Under the pieces are notes generated by a model. The model worked only from the letters and a program-made list of their open reading frames with translations. It made no database searches and was not told the DNA's origin. A DNA stretch of 64,000 bases from DYJK01 sp040755055 (GTDB lineage Bacteria; Bacteroidota; Ignavibacteria; Ignavibacteriales; Melioribacteraceae): positions 1 through 64,000 of the forward strand of contig JBFMBS010000001.1 in NCBI GenBank assembly GCA_040755055.1, written 5' to 3'. How positions within the stretch are numbered: the stretch's first letter is position 1; every line of letters starts with the position of its first letter. Shown here one piece after another: positions 62,201 through 64,000 of this stretch. Both the position numbers and the translations under genes were made by a program.

Positions 62201-62732
62201 TTTTAGTTGAGCCGCTCGCCGGCCATCCGTTAACCGGCCATGTTTCGGGTTGATTACTCATTGCAGCATAGTCTTGCAGCTCGTTAAAATATCCAAACAC
62301 CGGGTACAAACCCCAATCAACTGTTCCTTTACTATTCTGATCCATCAATTGTTTGGCATAACTTGTCTGTACATACCAGAGGGTATCGTAATTATTCTTC
62401 GAGGCAATCTTTGCAGCGTCTGTTACCGGTATTGTATCTTGTTCAAGAAAAACCATTCCGCCAATAAGCACGGCAAGCCCATCTACCATGTACGAGCCGG
62501 TATTATCATTTGGCCATCGCGAAGCGCTTGGGCTGGGCCAATCACCGAGACGCGTGGTATTTTTAAAACTGAGTAGCACTCTGTTTCCATTCATCACACC
62601 AGCTCTTATTGCCGCAATGTCTCCTTCGGGATCATCGGGTCCGTCATATACTCTTCCTTGTGCATAAATATTGTTAAGAGTTATTAAACCTACTAAGAGT
62701 GTGATGATCAGTATTGTTTTGTTAAGCTTCAT
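59238..62732 (-). CDS. Large secreted protein with Ca-loop-like region and T9SS-like C-terminus
   Basis: A 1164-aa protein with a signal peptide (MKLNKTILIITLLVGLITLN). No catalytic family was recognised. Asp-rich loops at about 345-360 (DNIDNDDDGLTDEKRD) and 395-445 (DEDQDWRDGEDTNENG, DTDEDAGDDVGLDG) resemble calcium-binding EF-hand or thrombospondin-3-like repeats. An Fn3-like region is at about 590-690. The last 100 residues (KVVPNPYIATN ... GIYVFHVKAK ... GKFAVVK) are a T9SS-type or FlgD-Ig-like sorting domain. It lies between a TonB receptor and a PorV-like gene, like the SusD position in a Sus pair, though its sequence is not SusD-like. Probably surface-exposed. Confidence 0.85.
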   Translation of the reverse strand: MKLNKTILIITLLVGLITLNNIYAQGRVYDGPDDPEGDIAAIRAGVMNGNRVLLSFKNTTRLGDWPSPSASRWPNDNTGSYMVDGLAVLIGGMVFLEQDTIPVTDAAKIASKNNYDTLWYVQTSYAKQLMDQNSKGTVDWGLYPVFGYFNELQDYAAMSNQPETWPVNGWPASGSTKKWPGEWNGRFGRGIKYAALETYFVANDAQDQEYLQPNLTVKYYPRPGLKIGDKLPDVTIQKGMPWGGLGLRVEVRGFQWNNPQTRDAIFWEYNISNISDYDLPRIAFGAWLDNGIGGGPTDDFDDVGFYDKYEDLAYSWDMNATAVNGLVPGVMGWAFLESPGISNDNIDNDDDGLTDEKRDNEAFVKVDKLSGINNLEKFLKWYHIEESELKEHWDADEDQDWRDGEDTNENGVYDTDEDAGDDVGLDGVGPNDLNYNGPDEGECNHKPDYKEGIGCEPNFAATDIDESDMIGLTSFRMFIHPQGWSPSASFDKDCWNVFASDSLIEYFGTPTNLIEMFGSGQFRLDKGRTERFSLAEIHAYEDLSSLSTAKHAAPSLYSKKAIVQTIYESDYRFAQAPVLPTLSAQALDGKVILTWNDAADKLTREPLLRGENDFEGYKLYKATDKKFGDAELLFDGYGNPAGKKALYQCDLIDGKSGFAQFSLFNGLAFYLGDETGIKHYYVDENVQNGRTYYYALVAYDYGIEVFGKDSASVLPSENDAILDLTEDEAIRFVGQNVQIVTPHQAALGYVPESFEITEGRELFDLCGTITPTILNSAKLKNGGKYKVKFSIKELGHLRSPSYRHPTDINYTTNGFYIYDVTESDTLIYSETSDNFREENFVSKDILNNGTSVWCLNEEGVKSDLFDGMQLSIENTSPQSKINIGASGWITGKANVSVMPSILESRFFPWQYDIVFSNEPYTSITTYAGSIKSVSGRLLSTDAILLNQSFNFYVQNKSFPDANGNYEKLDLLVHDVNKNGVFDRDVDTVLVGNTIKIDTRVFWSGTVLGINFSQITSESDMPKANDVYRVNFTRPYYANDSVSFTIKEPVNVVETEIKQNLNKIKVVPNPYIATNMMEEAFSNPYLSQRRQLLFTHLPAECIIKIFTTSGVLVRELIVENSADDGTTHWDMLTKEGLEIAAGIYVFHVKAKVTGDEFIGKFAVVK

Positions 62733-62774
62733 TTAAAAACCTTATGTAATATTTCTATCGTTTAATAATTTACC

Positions 62775-62871
62775 TTACGCAAGGTTTTTCGATGTTGAAA
62801 AACTTTGGTTCGTAAAACGATTTTTTTATAAAAAAAGAAAAATCTGCTTGTCATGACTAAACCTTGCGCAA
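62775..62871. repeat. 97-base element with terminal inverted repeats and two inner hairpins
   Basis: Arms at 62775-62787 and 62859-62871 pair over 13 bases with one mismatch. Inside, GTTTTTC/GAAAAAC (62784-62803) and GATTTTT/AAAAATC (62819-62844) form two more stems. The first shares its first bases with the left arm. The element sits between the TonB receptor stop and the next gene. It may be a processing or attenuation structure, or a miniature mobile repeat; no direct duplication flanks it. Confidence 0.55.
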
Positions 62872-62877
62872 CATGTG

Positions 62878-64000
62878 TTAATAAGTAAATGTTATCCCAA
62901 ATTTTATTGATCTTGGCGCCGAATACATCGATGGATCGTGAATAACATCATAATAATCGTTGAAGTTACTTCTATGACTTGAGAGCTCTGTATCGAGAAT
63001 TACATCTGTATATGCTCTGCCCGTTCTCGAATAAACGCTCACTTCATTTAATGCGTCAAGTAAGTTATATACCAGCATCGTTAATTTTATCTGCTGGCTT
63101 CCTGAAGTCCATAATGTATAAAAAGCTGAGAGATCAACAGAAAATTGTGACGGCTTTTTTGAATTGTTGGGCAGAAGATTCAAATCATATAATGTACTTC
63201 CGGTAATAGGCGACCAAGTATATGGTGTTCCTGAATTAAAATACGCTGATATTGTTGCACCATACAATCGAGAATTGTACCCGACAGAAAAATTCAATGT
63301 ATGACGCTGATCCCAGCTCATTGGTATCAGCACGCTAACCGGGTCCATGTTGGAACCGGCACGTGAAAAATTGAAAATCGGGTTATCGGCATTCCCTTTT
63401 GTGTACTGAAGAGTGTAATTTATTGTTGCCGAAATTGGTTCGGAGAAGAAATCATATTTCAGTTCCAATCCACGTGCATTGCCGTAATCTTTGTTGCTGT
63501 ACAAGCCATAACGCACCTGGTTAAATGTTGTAATAATTCTTGTACTCAATAGATCGTAAATGTCCCTATAAAAAACCGCAACCTCGATGCTCATTCCCTT
63601 AACCAATTGCTGCCATAAACCAACTTCGTATTGAATTGTCTTTTGTGGTTTTACAAGGGGATTGCCCATCGTGGTGGTGTAATCTTCCACACCGACAATA
63701 TGCTGTGAGTTTGTGTACAAAGCATAGAGAGGAGGCATCTGGAAAAAATGCCCGTACGAAAAACGGAGTAACGCCATTTCTCCAAGCTGGTAAGAAATTC
63801 CAAAACGAGGACTTAATTGCGAATTAGGATTCGCTTTGGGATAAGTGCTCATGTATTCGGGATTATCGGGATAGCTTAATTGGTTTGCCGGGTTTCTTAA
63901 CTGCGAAGGATATGTTGCCGCCGGGTCAAAGTAATCGTATCGTAAACCGCAATTGATAACCATGTAATCATATTCAATTTTATCTTGGAGATATAGCGAG
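62878..64000 (-). CDS. TonB-dependent outer-membrane receptor, C-terminal part
   Basis: The gene continues beyond the right end; about 374 residues of the barrel's C-terminal part are visible, open to the edge (SLYLQDKIEYDYMVINCGLR). Typical TonB receptor strands are YDYFDPAATYPSQ, LSPRFGISYQLGEMALLRFS, YGHFFQMPPLYALY, NPLVKPQKTIQYEVGLWQQL and the terminal SIKFGITFTY ending in an aromatic residue. It probably takes up or signals on an oligosaccharide or other large substrate. It lies upstream of the 1164-aa secreted protein, so the two may work together. The N-terminal plug and any carboxypeptidase-like domain lie outside the window. Confidence 0.92.
   Translation of the reverse strand, partial: SLYLQDKIEYDYMVINCGLRYDYFDPAATYPSQLRNPANQLSYPDNPEYMSTYPKANPNSQLSPRFGISYQLGEMALLRFSYGHFFQMPPLYALYTNSQHIVGVEDYTTTMGNPLVKPQKTIQYEVGLWQQLVKGMSIEVAVFYRDIYDLLSTRIITTFNQVRYGLYSNKDYGNARGLELKYDFFSEPISATINYTLQYTKGNADNPIFNFSRAGSNMDPVSVLIPMSWDQRHTLNFSVGYNSRLYGATISAYFNSGTPYTWSPITGSTLYDLNLLPNNSKKPSQFSVDLSAFYTLWTSGSQQIKLTMLVYNLLDALNEVSVYSRTGRAYTDVILDTELSSHRSNFNDYYDVIHDPSMYSAPRSIKFGITFTY

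Noticed and set aside
62775..62871. Insertion sequence remnant
   Set aside because: Terminal inverted repeats are present, but there is no transposase fragment and no flanking target duplication; kept only as a repeat element.
1..64000. tRNA, rRNA, CRISPR, prophage or conjugative genes
   Set aside because: No cloverleaf in the gaps, no regularly spaced direct repeats, and no related protein motifs were found.

Overview
The window (about 38-40% G+C by eye) looks like a chromosomal segment from a motile, polysaccharide-degrading member of the Ignavibacteriales / Bacteroidota-Chlorobi group. This is inferred from three things seen together: flagellar and chemotaxis operons; secreted enzymes ending in type IX secretion (T9SS) C-terminal domains of the 'NYPNPFNP...KKMLLIK' type; and outer-membrane proteins of the TonB receptor, PorV/UPF0164 and DUF5916 families. 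No rRNA, tRNA, CRISPR array, insertion sequence or phage gene was seen.

Region 1 (1-17764, all minus strand) is a flagellar and chemotaxis block. In transcription order it holds a HEAT-repeat protein, cheR, two cheY-like regulators, a cheZ-like gene, cheA, cheB and an 82-aa unknown. A second run follows: flgB, flgC, a 77-aa unknown, fliE, fliF, fliG, fliH, fliI, fliJ, a motE-like gene, fliK, flgD, the TIGR02530-type flagellar operon gene and the start of flgE. Sigma-54-type promoters lie upstream of both runs. A GC-rich double hairpin occupies the only large gap inside the flagellar run, just before flgE.

Region 2 (18115-23659) is regulatory: two plus-strand PAS histidine kinases (one hybrid), then a minus-strand pair made of a sensorless cytoplasmic kinase and an NtrC-type activator with an intact GAFTGA motif. 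That pair is the obvious candidate to drive the sigma-54 flagellar promoters, as FlgSR does in Campylobacter.

Region 3 (23802-37911) is a galactan/galactose locus on the minus strand: lacI-type repressor with an operator-like palindrome in its own leader, Na+/sugar symporter, small membrane protein, galK, galT, a secreted GH2 beta-galactosidase with an inserted LamG domain, a secreted GH53 endo-beta-1,4-galactanase, a GH5-like clan GH-A hydrolase and a GalE-like epimerase. Together they would cut galactan outside the cytoplasm, import galactose and feed it through the Leloir pathway.

Region 4 (37989-64000) holds an RNA methyltransferase, a DUF5916 outer-membrane protein, an Fn3-repeat lipoprotein with an unassigned C-terminal domain, a secreted LamG/metallophosphatase, and a second set of secreted carbohydrate enzymes (GH42 beta-galactosidase, sialate O-acetylesterase-like esterase, GH50/agarase-like hydrolase, modular carbohydrate-binding protein). 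It ends with a likely export/uptake set: a SurA-like PPIase, a PorV-like barrel, a 1164-aa T9SS cargo-like protein and a TonB-dependent receptor cut by the window end.

The most unusual signals are short palindromic DNA elements lying in frame inside coding sequence, notably four in the T9SS domain of the GH53 galactanase and one shared with the 813-aa protein; the two sigma-54 promoter candidates; and two structured non-coding elements (171-240 and 62775-62871).
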